DNA of 64,000 bases, from NCBI GenBank assembly GCA_030374805.1, contig JARGSG010000189.1, forward strand, positions 2,108,001 to 2,172,000, given 5' to 3'. Position numbers and translations under genes: made by a program. The stretch is from Gracilaria gracilis. Its lineage: Eukaryota; Rhodophyta; Florideophyceae; Gracilariales; Gracilariaceae. Positions 10,536 to 20,646 of this stretch are shown here, in pieces (the first letter of the stretch is position 1; each line of letters starts with the position of its first letter). Below the pieces are notes generated by a model. The model ran no database searches and had not been told where the DNA came from. It saw only the letters and a list, made by a program, of their open reading frames with translations.

Positions 10536-11592
10536 TGTACAAATTCGAAAGTAGTTAGGCAGATGGAGAGACAGGATGTGATTAGGATGAGTAGTTGATA
10601 TCCGCACTTGCTTGGAGGGAAAGAACACTTCTTAACTTGGATGTAGACGTGGGAGGCTGGGCGTGTAGAACGGGGGTGCGCGCCGAGGCCAGCTGTGCTA
10701 ATATTGCTGTGGAAGTCATCCTTTTCTCAATTGCTGTAGAGTTAGCTTCGCGGCGTTTAGCGTTACCCTAGCAGAGAAATGGTCTGCAGACATGCACGCA
10801 TGGTTGATGTTAGCCGATTGACGGCAGCGCAGACGAATGGACACCGTTTAATGGCCTTACGCACGGTTGCCGTAAGTTTTAGCAGCGCCCGAGGTTTGGA
10901 GGAAGTAGTAAAGCAATACAGTGACATGTCACTACATGGTAATACGAAGTCTCTATGACACAACTTGACAGATCCTGTATTCGCGGGTGGACGGCTAATG
11001 TTTTTCAATGAAGGACAGCTTTGATGGTTTGAATCGCAGTTAGCCGCTTGGGATGGTAACTTACTACCAGCGGGGCTGTTTCGTCAGCATTGTACCTTCC
11101 TAGTGTAGTTATGCTTTCCATAATCCGCAGAGTTATTGGGGCGGCAAAGTGTAGCCGCAGAAATGGGAGAAAATGGTCATGCACATGCGGAGCTGTGGTG
11201 GGTGCGAGAAGCTTGTACCAAGGCTTATCGAAGCTGGCCAAATTTGATGCAATTGTGGGCAAGTGCTATAGACATTGCAAAACTAATGCCATTAATGCGC
11301 CCTTACGATCATCATGACGGTGACGACTATCGATGACGGCCATCACTGAAACAAGGATGTCAGGAGATATCGATAAAGGTACGAAGCTTTCATTGCAGTT
11401 CGTGCAATGAGTGGCTAACATAGCTAAGCGGTCCTACAGCGCTTCAAGAAAACAGCTTGTGTTGAGGTGGCGAAGAATGAAAGGGCAATGAGATGTCAAG
11501 TGGTTTAGAACTGTTACTGGGCCGCAATGTGCGGGAGAACCTGAGTGAGCATTCGCTGAGTGACTCGCGTACCTCTTTCTCTTCTGCCTTGG

Positions 11593-11612
11593 TACCGTTG
11601 GTACCAACGGTA
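11593..11612. promoter_or_regulatory. Doubled TACCNNNGGTA motif next to TATATATA
   Basis: TACCGTTGGTA (11593-11603) overlaps TACCAACGGTA (11602-11612), and TATATATA follows directly at 11611. The same 11-mer recurs at other gene-flanking places in this window (24072, 33061, 33070, 39541, 39870, 58525). A regulatory role is inferred from recurrence only. Confidence 0.4.
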
Positions 11613-11918
11613 TATATACTGGAGGTAAGATAGCTGCGGCCGGGAGCATATCTTCAACTGAAGCTACCAGGGGGTAGAAAAATACCTGACGGCTGACCTG
11701 ACGCGGTGTGCGGTTATGATAGCCCTTAGAACCAACGGCACACATGTAGCTACTGTACACGTTAGCCCAAAAAGATATTTGGCAGAGCGCAACGCGCAGG
11801 TCCCAAAGTTTGGACTCCAAGCAAGCACCTTCAATCGTTCAATCAGCTTGCGCAGGCGGCATGCCTCGTTGCGCCACAGCTTTGTAGCTCGCAGTGTGCA
11901 CTGCCTGCACAGTGTGCA

Positions 11919-11976
11919 CACGTGCCGGGGCCTCAACTTGCTCACACGTGCCGGTGGCTCAACGCGCTCACACGTG
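11919..11976. promoter_or_regulatory. Three CACGTG E/G-boxes in a 26-bp tandem repeat
   Basis: CACGTG occurs at 11919-11924, 11945-11950 and 11971-11976. The spacing is exactly 26 bp, within a degenerate repeat whose core is CTCACACGTGCCGG. The block ends 133 bp before the site-1 protease ATG. CACGTG is the classic site for bHLH and bZIP factors. A further CACGTG merging into TGACGTCA spans 12120-12131, inside the first codons. Confidence 0.5.
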
Positions 11977-12109
11977 TGGCGCCGTTACGGACATAATTAC
12001 GAGCGCGCGGTGTCCAACAGGCGCGCCACACGAGCACCTTGCCCAACGATGAGCGTCTCACACACGCCGCCTCGGCGCGCTTTGTCCCCGCGCCGCGCGC
12101 CGCTCAACC

Positions 12110-15100
12110 ATGCCGCCGCCACGTGACGTCAGAACTCCGCTGCTGCTCATCTTCGTCCACGCCGCGATCCTCCTCCGCTGTATATCGGCCCAACCCTCCC
12201 ACCATTACATTGTCACACTCTCTTCGTACCGCCCACATCAGCTGCATGTGGCATATATCCGTTCCCTGCTCATCTTCACACCACCGGCCCATTATCGAAT
12301 CCTACCCCGCCCTAATTCGGCTGCGTCACTTCCCACAGACTTCATCGTTGTTGACACACAGTCCGATTCCGTCTTGCGCGAGCTGCGCGCCGCTTCTCAC
12401 GTCTTGCGTGTTCTACCACAGCGAGCATTCACTCGCGCACCAAAAGCTGTCTTCTCGCCCCCAGACACTGCTCGTCATCCAGCTGACCCGCCTCGCATTC
12501 ATGCCTTCAACGCTGCCTCACTCTGGCGTCTCAATCACACCGGAGCTGGTGTTAATGTCGCTGTCTTCGATACAGGCATTGCTCGCGGTGCCCACTTCCA
12601 AAACTTGCACACCGTAACCGATTGGACCCATGAGAACACCACGGAAGATACTGTCGGTCACGGAACCTTTGTCGCCTCTGTGATTGCTGGAAGCAATCCA
12701 GCATGCCCCGGACTGGCGCCGCACGCTAACTTGCATATCTTCAGGGTCTTCACTGGCGCGCAGGTTTCGTATACCTCATGGTTTCTTGATGCCTTCAACT
12801 ATGCGCTGCATATCGGCATCGAAGTCCTAAATCTCAGCATTGGCGGCCCTGACTTTGTGGACATTCCGTTCGTTGAAAAGATCAACGAGCTCACTGCTAG
12901 CGGTGTTATCATCGTCTCTGCCATAGGCAATGACGGGCCATTGTGGGGTACTCTGAACAACCCGGCAGACATGATGGATGTCGTTGGTGTTGCTGGTGCC
13001 GAACCAGATGCTACCTTAGCTCCGTTTAGTTCCCGTGGCATGACCATGCATGAGCAAGATCCATACCATCCGCGGTACGGACGAGTGAAGCCTGATTTGG
13101 TGGCCTATGCACGCTCGCTTACGGCTTCCAGTCATCACCCACCATCTTGCACTCGTTTATCGGGAACAAGCGTTGCATCCCCTGTTGTTGCAGCTGCGAT
13201 TGCGTTGCTTATTAGCTCCGTGCCAATAGAAGAACGACAACGCGTTGTCAACCTCGCATCCGTGAAGATCGCCTTCATAAGTTCGGCTGCACGTTTGCGT
13301 CATGAATCCATGTACGAACAAGGAGCTGGGCTCTTGCGGATTGAGCAAGCCTTCGGCGAGTTGACCAAGCTGAGGGAACAATTTTCCCGAGTCCCTCCTC
13401 TTTGGATGCGAAAAGCTGGGGAGACAGCTGCGGGCCCAAAGGCAGTTTTCTTTCCGACTTACTTTGATCTCACACAAGCAGCTTGCCCATATATGTGGCC
13501 GCATTGTACCCAGCCACTGATTGAAGGAGCTAAGCCCGTGACTCTCAATGTCACCATCCTTAATCCTGCAGGCGTTGAAGCAGCCTTGACCGGCTTTGAG
13601 TGGGAGGCGACAGACGGTGGTAAACTACTAACGGTACATGTCACTCCACCCCAGAGGTTTTGGCCTTGGGCTGGAGGACTAGGAATCCATCTATCGGCGG
13701 CTTCAAGTCCAAGTGAACCGACAGTTGTTGAAGGAGTTCTACGGATGCGCATTGTCAGTGTTCATGAAGGAATTCATTCTGATATTCGCATACCGATTAG
13801 GGCGGCCATAACCCCTACCCCACCACGCTCAAAACGACTTCTGTGGGACATCTTTCACTCTGTCCACTACCCGCCGGGATATGTGCCACGAGACAATCTT
13901 GGGGATAGTAAGGATATGTTAGATTGGTTGGGTGATCATCCACATACTAATTATCATGCACTGTATCGCACTTTTGTTAATGCGGGCTTTCATATTGACA
14001 TTTTAGACCACTCTCTTGAATGTCTTGATATGCACGATGCTAGGCAATATGGGGCGCTGCTGATATTTGATTCTGAGGATTATTTCTCCCCCGCTGAACA
14101 GGACAAGCTAGAGATCATGGTCAAAGAGTATGGAGTTTCTCTCGTTGTGGCTGCTGAATGGTACAATGTTGATCTCATGCAGGATATCCGCTTCGAAGAT
14201 GACAACACACGTTCCTTTTGGACGCCGATCATAGCAGGTTCAAATGTGCCTGCGCTGAATGTTCTTCTTAGCCCTTTTGGCATTGGCTTTGGGGATGCAG
14301 TAATCAGCGGAAGCTTGAAGACAAATGACGGGATTTTCCGTGTAGAAAGCGGTGTTCCGATTGTCATGTTCCCTCCAGGTGGCGAGCTTCTCCACGCTAG
14401 TTTCGTTAAGCTACACGAGAGCAAGAGCAGAAAAACTAGTAGTGCCAAGATTCTAAGTTCGCTTCGAGTGCGAGGGGTACCAGTCTTTGGTTTGACCAAA
14501 GCAGGACATGGTGCAGTCCTGGTCTATGGAGACACAAACTGCATCGATACAGCTTATGGCGGTACAAAATGCTACAAATTCTTTGTTGAAGCCGTCCGCC
14601 ATACAATTTTGAAGTGCGCAGGGCAAACACGGTGCCAACGGCTTCTTGAACAGAGCATGAAGTTAACCTCACAGCTCTCGCCCTCCGCAACATTATTAAC
14701 AAGATTAGCTCCTCCGCTACCGTCGCACATTATGCAGGTGTTCCTACCTCATAGCAATGTGCTTCGAAAGGTGAGCTCCGAATTGAGTTTGCTTTTCACA
14801 AATGGAGAGTACGTTTCTCAAAAGTGCACCAAGAGATATGCTGAGCAAGTACGACCGTATCTTCGAACAGGGCGTAGTGACGAGATAAAATTTCCGTCTT
14901 TTGAGTACGCAGTCGCCGTGGGTTCAGAAAGAAACTACTATCAGGACGTTGGAAGATTAGGATGGCCAACCTGGGATAGGCGGCAATGGAATGATGGAAA
15001 TGCCTTCTCTGTCCACAAAATCTTTCATATTTTCTCCTCAAAGGGCAAGGTCATGAGACCTCGTTCTTTGGGCTGCCTTCTTCTCGGTACATGTCTCCTG

Positions 15101-15304
15101 TGTTTCTCAATTTCACTTTCAAGGAGTAAAGGGAAGCTTCGGAGAGGTCGTCGTACGCCATACCATGGAGGAGGCGCTCCCAAATCGAAGCAGTCACTCT
15201 CATCTCGTGTGTCTCTTTCGTCACTGTCCGGCAGAGAAGCATATTCGTCCTTGCGTTCTACGGGTACAAGTTATCCGAGCAGCGATTATTCAACAACTGA
15301 TTAG
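12110..15304 (+). CDS. MBTPS1: Site-1 protease (membrane-bound transcription factor peptidase, SKI-1 type subtilase)
   Basis: 1064 residues from ATG 12110 in one frame; close to the 1052 residues of the animal enzyme. A signal peptide covers residues 10-27 (LLLIFVHAAILLRCISA), followed by a propeptide. The S8 catalytic residues are D154 (VAVFDTG), H184 (GHGTFVAS), oxyanion N274 (AIGNDGP) and S354 (LSGTSVASP). The stretch FRVFTGAQVSYTSWFLDAFN and the later TPPRSKRLLWD...YPPGYVPRDNL are typical of site-1 protease rather than other subtilases. A C-terminal helix (about 985-1005, LGCLLLGTCLLCFSIS) is followed by a basic/serine-rich tail of about 60 residues. In animals and plants it sits in the Golgi and cleaves membrane-anchored transcription factors in lipid and ER-stress signalling. 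Identification is firm; substrates here are unknown. Confidence 0.96.
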   Translation: MPPPRDVRTPLLLIFVHAAILLRCISAQPSHHYIVTLSSYRPHQLHVAYIRSLLIFTPPAHYRILPRPNSAASLPTDFIVVDTQSDSVLRELRAASHVLRVLPQRAFTRAPKAVFSPPDTARHPADPPRIHAFNAASLWRLNHTGAGVNVAVFDTGIARGAHFQNLHTVTDWTHENTTEDTVGHGTFVASVIAGSNPACPGLAPHANLHIFRVFTGAQVSYTSWFLDAFNYALHIGIEVLNLSIGGPDFVDIPFVEKINELTASGVIIVSAIGNDGPLWGTLNNPADMMDVVGVAGAEPDATLAPFSSRGMTMHEQDPYHPRYGRVKPDLVAYARSLTASSHHPPSCTRLSGTSVASPVVAAAIALLISSVPIEERQRVVNLASVKIAFISSAARLRHESMYEQGAGLLRIEQAFGELTKLREQFSRVPPLWMRKAGETAAGPKAVFFPTYFDLTQAACPYMWPHCTQPLIEGAKPVTLNVTILNPAGVEAALTGFEWEATDGGKLLTVHVTPPQRFWPWAGGLGIHLSAASSPSEPTVVEGVLRMRIVSVHEGIHSDIRIPIRAAITPTPPRSKRLLWDIFHSVHYPPGYVPRDNLGDSKDMLDWLGDHPHTNYHALYRTFVNAGFHIDILDHSLECLDMHDARQYGALLIFDSEDYFSPAEQDKLEIMVKEYGVSLVVAAEWYNVDLMQDIRFEDDNTRSFWTPIIAGSNVPALNVLLSPFGIGFGDAVISGSLKTNDGIFRVESGVPIVMFPPGGELLHASFVKLHESKSRKTSSAKILSSLRVRGVPVFGLTKAGHGAVLVYGDTNCIDTAYGGTKCYKFFVEAVRHTILKCAGQTRCQRLLEQSMKLTSQLSPSATLLTRLAPPLPSHIMQVFLPHSNVLRKVSSELSLLFTNGEYVSQKCTKRYAEQVRPYLRTGRSDEIKFPSFEYAVAVGSERNYYQDVGRLGWPTWDRRQWNDGNAFSVHKIFHIFSSKGKVMRPRSLGCLLLGTCLLCFSISLSRSKGKLRRGRRTPYHGGGAPKSKQSLSSRVSLSSLSGREAYSSLRSTGTSYPSSDYSTTD

Positions 15305-15504
15305 TTATAACTGGAAAAAACATATGAAACATGACCTCACTAACTTCTTGCAAATGTAAAGCAATGTCCATAGTAAACAGCACGGCCGACACGAGTAGGT
15401 TGCTTTCTCGATATTATTAATGCTGGTGACATACATGAACAAACTGCGAGCTCTGAAATAAGCTGGCAGTAGGTTCATGATGGAACGAAACACAAGAGGG
15501 ACAG
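15305..15504. other. Short convergent spacer
   Basis: About 200 bp between the site-1 protease stop and the end of the minus-strand frame at 15505. Nothing is seen here beyond 3' untranslated sequence. Confidence 0.5.
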
Positions 15505-16098
15505 TCATGGAGCAACGTAAACAAACATGGTTCCGAGAATACGAGATATTTGAGATACAAGGATCTCCAAAGTCGCAGGAGAGGTAGCTACTACAAGCAA
15601 TGCAGCACCTGCAGGAAGCTCTAACACAAACATGCATTTTGAACGATTCGGAGCGACGCCGAGGGTTACGCCATCAATTCCGCCAGACTTTGTGATGAGA
15701 AAACGGGTATGATGAAGCTCGTGAAAGTGACCCATGCGAGGCGTGCTGAACGAGGGTAACTGCTCAACATGTTGCACGTGAGGTACCTCTCGAAGACTAT
15801 CGAGCTTCAAATCCCATGCTGATGTCCCTGCGGGTGCCATGTGGTAAGAAAGCGTACAGACTTTGAGGTTGAGGACGGTTGCAGACAAAGTGATGGGCTT
15901 GCTTCCTCAATGGAATGGAAATATGGGACCCTCCTGAGAACGCAATTGCTTCCGGAAAACGATGCCGACGACCTCGGCTGTGCTTCCGGTTTGCTCGACA
16001 GCAAGAGAGGCGGCGGGGCACGCGCAACTCAATGACCACGATGGCGTAGGGCGAAACGTAACTTCTTTGGCACGCTCTGTGGAAGAGAAAGGAGTCAT
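15505..16098 (-). CDS. Possible unrecognised gene with one in-frame TGA
   Basis: Reading the minus strand from the ATG at 16098 gives about 63 codons, a single TGA at 15909-15907, and then about 134 more codons in the same frame to the stop at 15505. Composition on both sides looks protein-like: VEQTGSTAEVVGIVFRKQ before the TGA, and LELPAGAALLVVATSPATL after it, the latter ending in an amphipathic helix (EILVSQISRILG). I do not recognise the family. The start lies about 250 bp from eS4, head to head. The TGA may be a real nonsense mutation, a sequence error, part of an unseen intron, or a recoded codon. If the upstream half is chance, the real gene could be only the 3' part. Confidence 0.4.
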
Positions 16099-16350
16099 TT
16101 GTGTATGACGTGTACAGCTGTATGAGCCACCAGCTCTCACTTCATCCTTGCCAACCAGCGGTGTACACGTCGCCACGTTTGACGAGGGAGTCGCCGTCGG
16201 ACGCCGCTCCGAGACGGATCGAAGCCGCCGGCCATTGTCGTCGGTGGCAATCCGTCACCGACCCGCGAGTAGGAACATCAGCAAGCCCGAGCCCTTTATC
16301 GCAAAAGCGCAGCGCGGTCGTCCGATCTCTGTACCAAGGCAAAGCACATC

Positions 16351-17142
16351 ATGGCTCGCGGACCGAAGAAGCATTTAAAGCGCTTAAGCGCGCCATCCCA
16401 CTGGATGCTGGATAAGATGGGTGGCGTGTGGGCACCTCGTCCGTCTACCGGCCCGCACAAATTGCGTGAATGTCTTCCGCTCAACCTCATTCTTCGTAAT
16501 CGTCTCAAGTACGCATTGAATGGACGTGAGGCGAATGCGATTGTCATGCAGCGTCTTATTAAAGTCGACGGCAAAGTGCGTACCGACAAGACTTTCCCAG
16601 CCGGCTTTATGGATGTTATCACCATCGATCGCACCAACGAGATTTTTAGACTGCTCTACGATATCAAGGGCCGATTTGTCCTTCATTTGATCACAAAAGC
16701 TGAAGGTGCTTATAAGCTGTGCAAGGTCAAGCGTCAACAAACTGGTCAGAAGGGTGTTCCGTACATTGCAACTCACGACGCACGTACTATTCGCTACCCG
16801 GATCCGATAATCAAGGTTGACGACACTGTGAGAATCAATATTGAAACTGGCAAGATTGAAGATATCCTCAAGTTTGAAGTGGGCAATCTTTGCATGATTA
16901 CTGGCGGACATAACATTGGTCGTGTCGGTATTATTCAGCTTCGAGAGAAGCATCCGGGGTCCCACGAAATTGTGCGTGTTCGCGATTCTGCTGGCCATGA
17001 CTTTGCTACAAGAAAGACCAACGTGTTCATTATTGGCAAGGGAAGTGAAGCTGCCATTTCGCTACCAAAGAACAAGGGTCTGAGAAAGTCCATCATCGAG
17101 GAGCAGGATACAAGGATCAAATCTAAGCCTGTTGCGGTTTAA
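16351..17142 (+). CDS. RPS4: 40S ribosomal protein S4 (eS4)
   Basis: 263 residues, full length and intronless. It starts [12 protein letters not shown], the universal eS4 N-terminus, followed by an S4-type RNA-binding segment (about residues 42-105, with [25 protein letters not shown]), the central eS4 region, and a KOW motif (about 175-205, [15 protein letters not shown]). It ends in a basic tail. The protein is part of the small cytosolic ribosomal subunit body near the mRNA entry. The ATG follows a short leader and the downstream stop is TAA. It is highly conserved and there is no ambiguity. Confidence 0.98.
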   Translation: MARGPKKHLKRLSAPSHWMLDKMGGVWAPRPSTGPHKLRECLPLNLILRNRLKYALNGREANAIVMQRLIKVDGKVRTDKTFPAGFMDVITIDRTNEIFRLLYDIKGRFVLHLITKAEGAYKLCKVKRQQTGQKGVPYIATHDARTIRYPDPIIKVDDTVRINIETGKIEDILKFEVGNLCMITGGHNIGRVGIIQLREKHPGSHEIVRVRDSAGHDFATRKTNVFIIGKGSEAAISLPKNKGLRKSIIEEQDTRIKSKPVAV

Positions 17143-18731
17143 TATGTGAATCGCTGCTCAGCATTACTGAGCTGTTCGTTTGTGACACAGAAAATCGCTG
17201 ATAGTAGAAGGTGTTTGACTGAACTAGATTGACGTTTTCTGCAAGTAAAGAAGCGCAAACGAGTGGTTGAAGGCGTTGCATATTTGAAACTGAGGTACTT
17301 GTACCTTCGTAGCAGCTACACACCTTTTAGTGACGCAAGCATCCGAACGCGCTTTAGGTGACAGGTATACAGACAGAATATATACACCTCAACGTGAAAA
17401 TGAAAGTGACTCTATCTGGGGCCAGCAACGCTAGATGTGCTAGGATGTACTAGTGTAGGAAAAAACGAGGAGAAGCCTTCTCCCCTAGATAAGGCTAGTG
17501 CATTGTCTTACCAACACAGAATATCATGCGCCTTCCTACTAGAGTTGTTGCTCATGACAGCGACTCAGTCCTGTGTTGTAAGTTGGTGTGCAGGTATTCT
17601 CCTTGTCAGCGTGCAGTTATGCGTGGTGCGTACCAGCATCAGTGTATATAGAGAGAGAATGTGTCGAAGCGCGAAGTCTCGCTGTAGCTGCTTGCTCTGT
17701 GGAATCAGAAAAAACTGTTGATGGATTCATGAAGGATGAATGTGCTTCGTGTAGCGAGTTGGACTGAGCAGCGCGTCGCGAGTGCGCCACTCTACCTAGA
17801 AGGTAGAGATACAAGCGAGAAAGACGGGGGCTACAGCGTGAGGATAAGCATGAGTTTGGATACGGATTATGGCAAAGGCCTCTGCGGTTGTTCGGTTGAG
17901 AGGGAAGGTTGATTGTTCCGTAATGATGACAATGACAAGTATGTGGAATATTATGAGGAACAGCCGAATCCACGATTCCACCGTTGTTCTCTGCGGATAT
18001 TTGAAAGAAGTGTGAATTGCTGTGCGCTTTCCAAGACAGGCGTTCTTGCTGTAACAATGGAATGTGGGCGGGAAATGTCCCGTACCAAGGGTAATACGGG
18101 TAATGTTACGTTGCGGATATTTTGTGCAGTGGTCTCAACCACGATGAGCGTGTGGATGATGGTGAAGACATCGACTGCACTGGCGCAGCAAGACGAATGG
18201 GCACCACGATGAGCGCGATGAGCGTGTTAAGTGCATTGAGGTGGATATGAGCGGCGGCTGACATATCTAGTAAACGGATGCAACAGCAAGCGCATTGGCG
18301 CGAGACGGCGCGGAGATTGAAGTGAGACGGCTGGCGCGCGTCACGAGAGCGCTGCGGCGCGCGCAACGACAGCAGCGGCGCCCTTTCAGCTTTCATCACA
18401 GTGCGGACGCGCCACGCAGGCGCGCGCGACGCGTGCGCGCTTGCGGCACGGCGCTGTGCGGCTACTGCCGCGCGCCCATTCCACCGCGCGTGTCGGCCGC
18501 GTGCGCGCGCGCGACGTTTTCAATGCGCGCCAGCGAGTTGCTCCGTCCCGACCAGCGCGCGCTTCCAATCGCAACATTACCTCGCACGCGCGACACATTC
18601 GCCCCCGCCCCTCCCTGTGCCGCCACTCTTCCCGCCCGCTGCTTCCGTCCGCTACTCGCTAATCATCCACGTCCCGCTTCATCGCTCCTCCCTCCCCGCC
18701 TCTACCCTTCCTCATTCATCATCCACTTTCT
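17143..18731. other. Intergenic region, no supported gene
   Basis: 1.6 kb between eS4 and the PP2C gene. Several short frames occur but none has a recognisable motif. A TACCTTCGTA motif lies at 17302-17311, shortly after the eS4 stop. The last 450 bp are very GC-rich with many GCGC runs and run into the poly-C tract before PP2C. Confidence 0.6.
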
Positions 18732-18760
18732 CCCCCCCCCCCCCCCCCCCCCCCCCCCCC
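18732..18760 (+). repeat. 29-base poly-C tract in the PP2C 5' leader
   Basis: 29 consecutive C, then TTTCCCCC, ending 18 bp before the PP2C ATG at 18779. The length is likely polymorphic and hard to sequence. On RNA or DNA it could form i-motif structures, or G-quadruplexes on the other strand. Confidence 0.9.
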
Positions 18761-18778
18761 TTTCCCCCAACGCTCGCC

Positions 18779-20161
18779 ATGGCGCCCCCGCCCGTCTTCG
18801 ACAAGCTCATCAACGTCAAGTATTCGAGAAGGAAGAGCAATCAGACGCCATCTGGTGACGACGAACAGCCCTCGGCCAACGCGCAGCTCAAAGCCACCAT
18901 CCGTCGAGCGCTCGGCACCGCCGCCAACCGCACCTTCCTAACTTCAACTCCCAAGGGACAATCCGTGCCCTCCCCGACTTCTACCTCGCAGGATAACTCT
19001 CCCGTAGCCATCCTCCCCAATCATCCACCCGAGCCCGTCGACCCCGCCAGACTCACCGCCGACGACGGCACCGAGCGACACTTCGATGTCACCACGGATC
19101 ACGCCGTCGGCGCTTGCTCTTCCGCCGGCTGGCAGCTACTACCGCCAACCACGCCGGGCGCGCCGCCGCTGCGCTCGCGCAAGGCGAATCAGGACGCGTA
19201 CAGCGTGATGGCACCGTTTCAACAATCGTTGTTGGTGGGAGTGTACGATGGTCATGGCGCGTACGGACGCGCGGTGAGTCAGCTGGTGCGCGACCGCGTG
19301 CCCATCACTCTCCGCGAAACGTTGGGCTCATCGGATGCTCGCAGCCGCAACGCCGACGATCGTCGGCGCAACGTGGTGCGCGCATTCACTAAGGCGTTCA
19401 GTGATGCTGAACGCACGCTACGTGACGGCAAGCATAACATTGACCACGCCTTTTCTGGAACTACGGCAACTTGCATTCTGCTGGACGCGGAGCAAGTGTA
19501 CGTTGCGTGGGCTGGCGATTCTAGGGCTGTGATTGGCGCCAGAGAAGGCGCGACGCTGCGCGCTGTGGATGTGAGCTGGGATCAGAAGCCCAGCCGCGCA
19601 GATGAGAAGAAGAGAGTTCGTATGGCTGGAGCGCGAGTGACGCGCTGGAAGAAGAACGTGGGTCCGCAACGCGTGTGGCTGCCCAACGAATGGCTACCGG
19701 GTCTGGCCATGACGCGCAGCATCGGCGATACAGTGCTGTCCAAGCACGGGGTGACGACGACGCCGGAAGTGACCGTTACGCGGCTAGGCAGCCGCGAACA
19801 GTTCGTGGTGGTGGCGTCGGACGGCGTGTGGGAGTTCATGTCCAGCGAGGAGGTAGTGCACATGGTGGACTCGCTGCGAAGCCGATCACTGAGCTCGGAG
19901 GACGCGGCCAGGGCGCTGGTCAAGGAGGCCGGCCGTCGCTGGAACATGCACGAGCAGGTGGTGGATGACATCACGGCCGTGGTGGTGTACCTGAACGGCG
20001 TGAGCGTGGAGCGGCGCGAGCGCAGCATCCGCGAGGTGCTCCGCACGCGGCGCCGGATGCGCGAGAACGGCGTGGTGGGCGTGCCCATGCGCGTCTCGCC
20101 GGACGGCCGCCTGCTGTCGTTCGACGCCGAAAACGACGGCGGCGGCGACGACGACGAGTGA
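18779..20161 (+). CDS. PP2C-type Ser/Thr protein phosphatase (PPM family)
   Basis: 460 residues from ATG 18779, right after the poly-C tract; the longer open frame upstream is GC-rich leader without support. Metal-dependent phosphatase motifs appear in order: SRKANQDAY (motif 1), LLVGVYDGHGAYG (motif 2, metal Asp), GTTATCILL, VAWAGDSRAVIG, LAMTRSIGD, VVVASDGVWEFMSSEEVV and DDITAVVVYL (metal Asp). Residues 1-110 are a low-complexity N-terminal extension. The family removes phosphate from Ser/Thr using two Mn/Mg ions. It most resembles plant-type soluble PP2Cs, and no membrane segment is seen. Physiological substrate unknown. Strong GC bias here differs from the flanking genes. Confidence 0.93.
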   Translation: MAPPPVFDKLINVKYSRRKSNQTPSGDDEQPSANAQLKATIRRALGTAANRTFLTSTPKGQSVPSPTSTSQDNSPVAILPNHPPEPVDPARLTADDGTERHFDVTTDHAVGACSSAGWQLLPPTTPGAPPLRSRKANQDAYSVMAPFQQSLLVGVYDGHGAYGRAVSQLVRDRVPITLRETLGSSDARSRNADDRRRNVVRAFTKAFSDAERTLRDGKHNIDHAFSGTTATCILLDAEQVYVAWAGDSRAVIGAREGATLRAVDVSWDQKPSRADEKKRVRMAGARVTRWKKNVGPQRVWLPNEWLPGLAMTRSIGDTVLSKHGVTTTPEVTVTRLGSREQFVVVASDGVWEFMSSEEVVHMVDSLRSRSLSSEDAARALVKEAGRRWNMHEQVVDDITAVVVYLNGVSVERRERSIREVLRTRRRMRENGVVGVPMRVSPDGRLLSFDAENDGGGDDDE

Positions 20162-20193
20162 TCGCGCGCGGCTGCTCGCCGCCGTGCAGATGC

Positions 20194-20310
20194 TCACTTT
20201 CACTTTCACTTTCACTTTTCGCTTTCGCTTCGCTTTCGCTTTCGCTTTCGCTTCGCTTTCGCTTTCGCTTTCGCTTTCGCTTCCCTTCACATTCACCTTC
20301 CCTTCACCTC
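20194..20310 (+). repeat. TTTCAC/TTTCGC hexanucleotide satellite
   Basis: Tandem TTTCAC units pass into CTTTCG/CTTCG units and then into degenerate CCTTCAC units. It lies directly after the PP2C stop, in its 3' untranslated region and upstream of RFT1. It is pyrimidine-only on the plus strand except for periodic A or G. Confidence 0.9.
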
Positions 20311-20646
20311 CACCCCTGCGCCAGCTAGCTGTAAAGTACGCCGCGGCTGTCAGCCGCCACGTGGCGCTCGTGCGCGCGGTTTTTTTTTTGCTTCGACGTC
20401 ACCACGCATGTCATGTTCGACAGCAGCGGCGGCCGTCCAACCCACCCCTCCCCCCTCCCCCCCACCCCCTGTGCTCGCCTGCCCGCTCGTCGTTTGCCTC
20501 GACGGAATGCGCGCGTGGCCTTGCTGCCGCGAGTTGCGGCGCGTGTTGCTTCTTCTGTTCCCGTCGCCGCTACACCCCGTCGGAGTGTCGCCGTCGCCGT
20601 CGGCCGCGCACACTGTTCGTCGCGCTCGTCGCTCCCGTTCGTCCAC

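Larger units (their letters stand above)
10536..12109. other. Intergenic / promoter region upstream of site-1 protease
   Basis: 1.57 kb between divergently transcribed genes. I see no supported gene. It contains a doubled TACCNNNGGTA motif (11593-11612) followed by TATATATA, and three CACGTG boxes at exact 26-bp spacing (11919-11976) shortly before the site-1 protease start. Confidence 0.65.

Noticed and set aside
18401..18778. N-terminal extension of PP2C
   Set aside because: The frame is open by GC bias and runs through the 29-C tract; the ATG at 18779 is the first well-placed start.
20413..20646. Longer RFT1 start
   Set aside because: It adds 78 Arg/Pro-rich residues absent from the family; the ATG at 20647 gives normal length.
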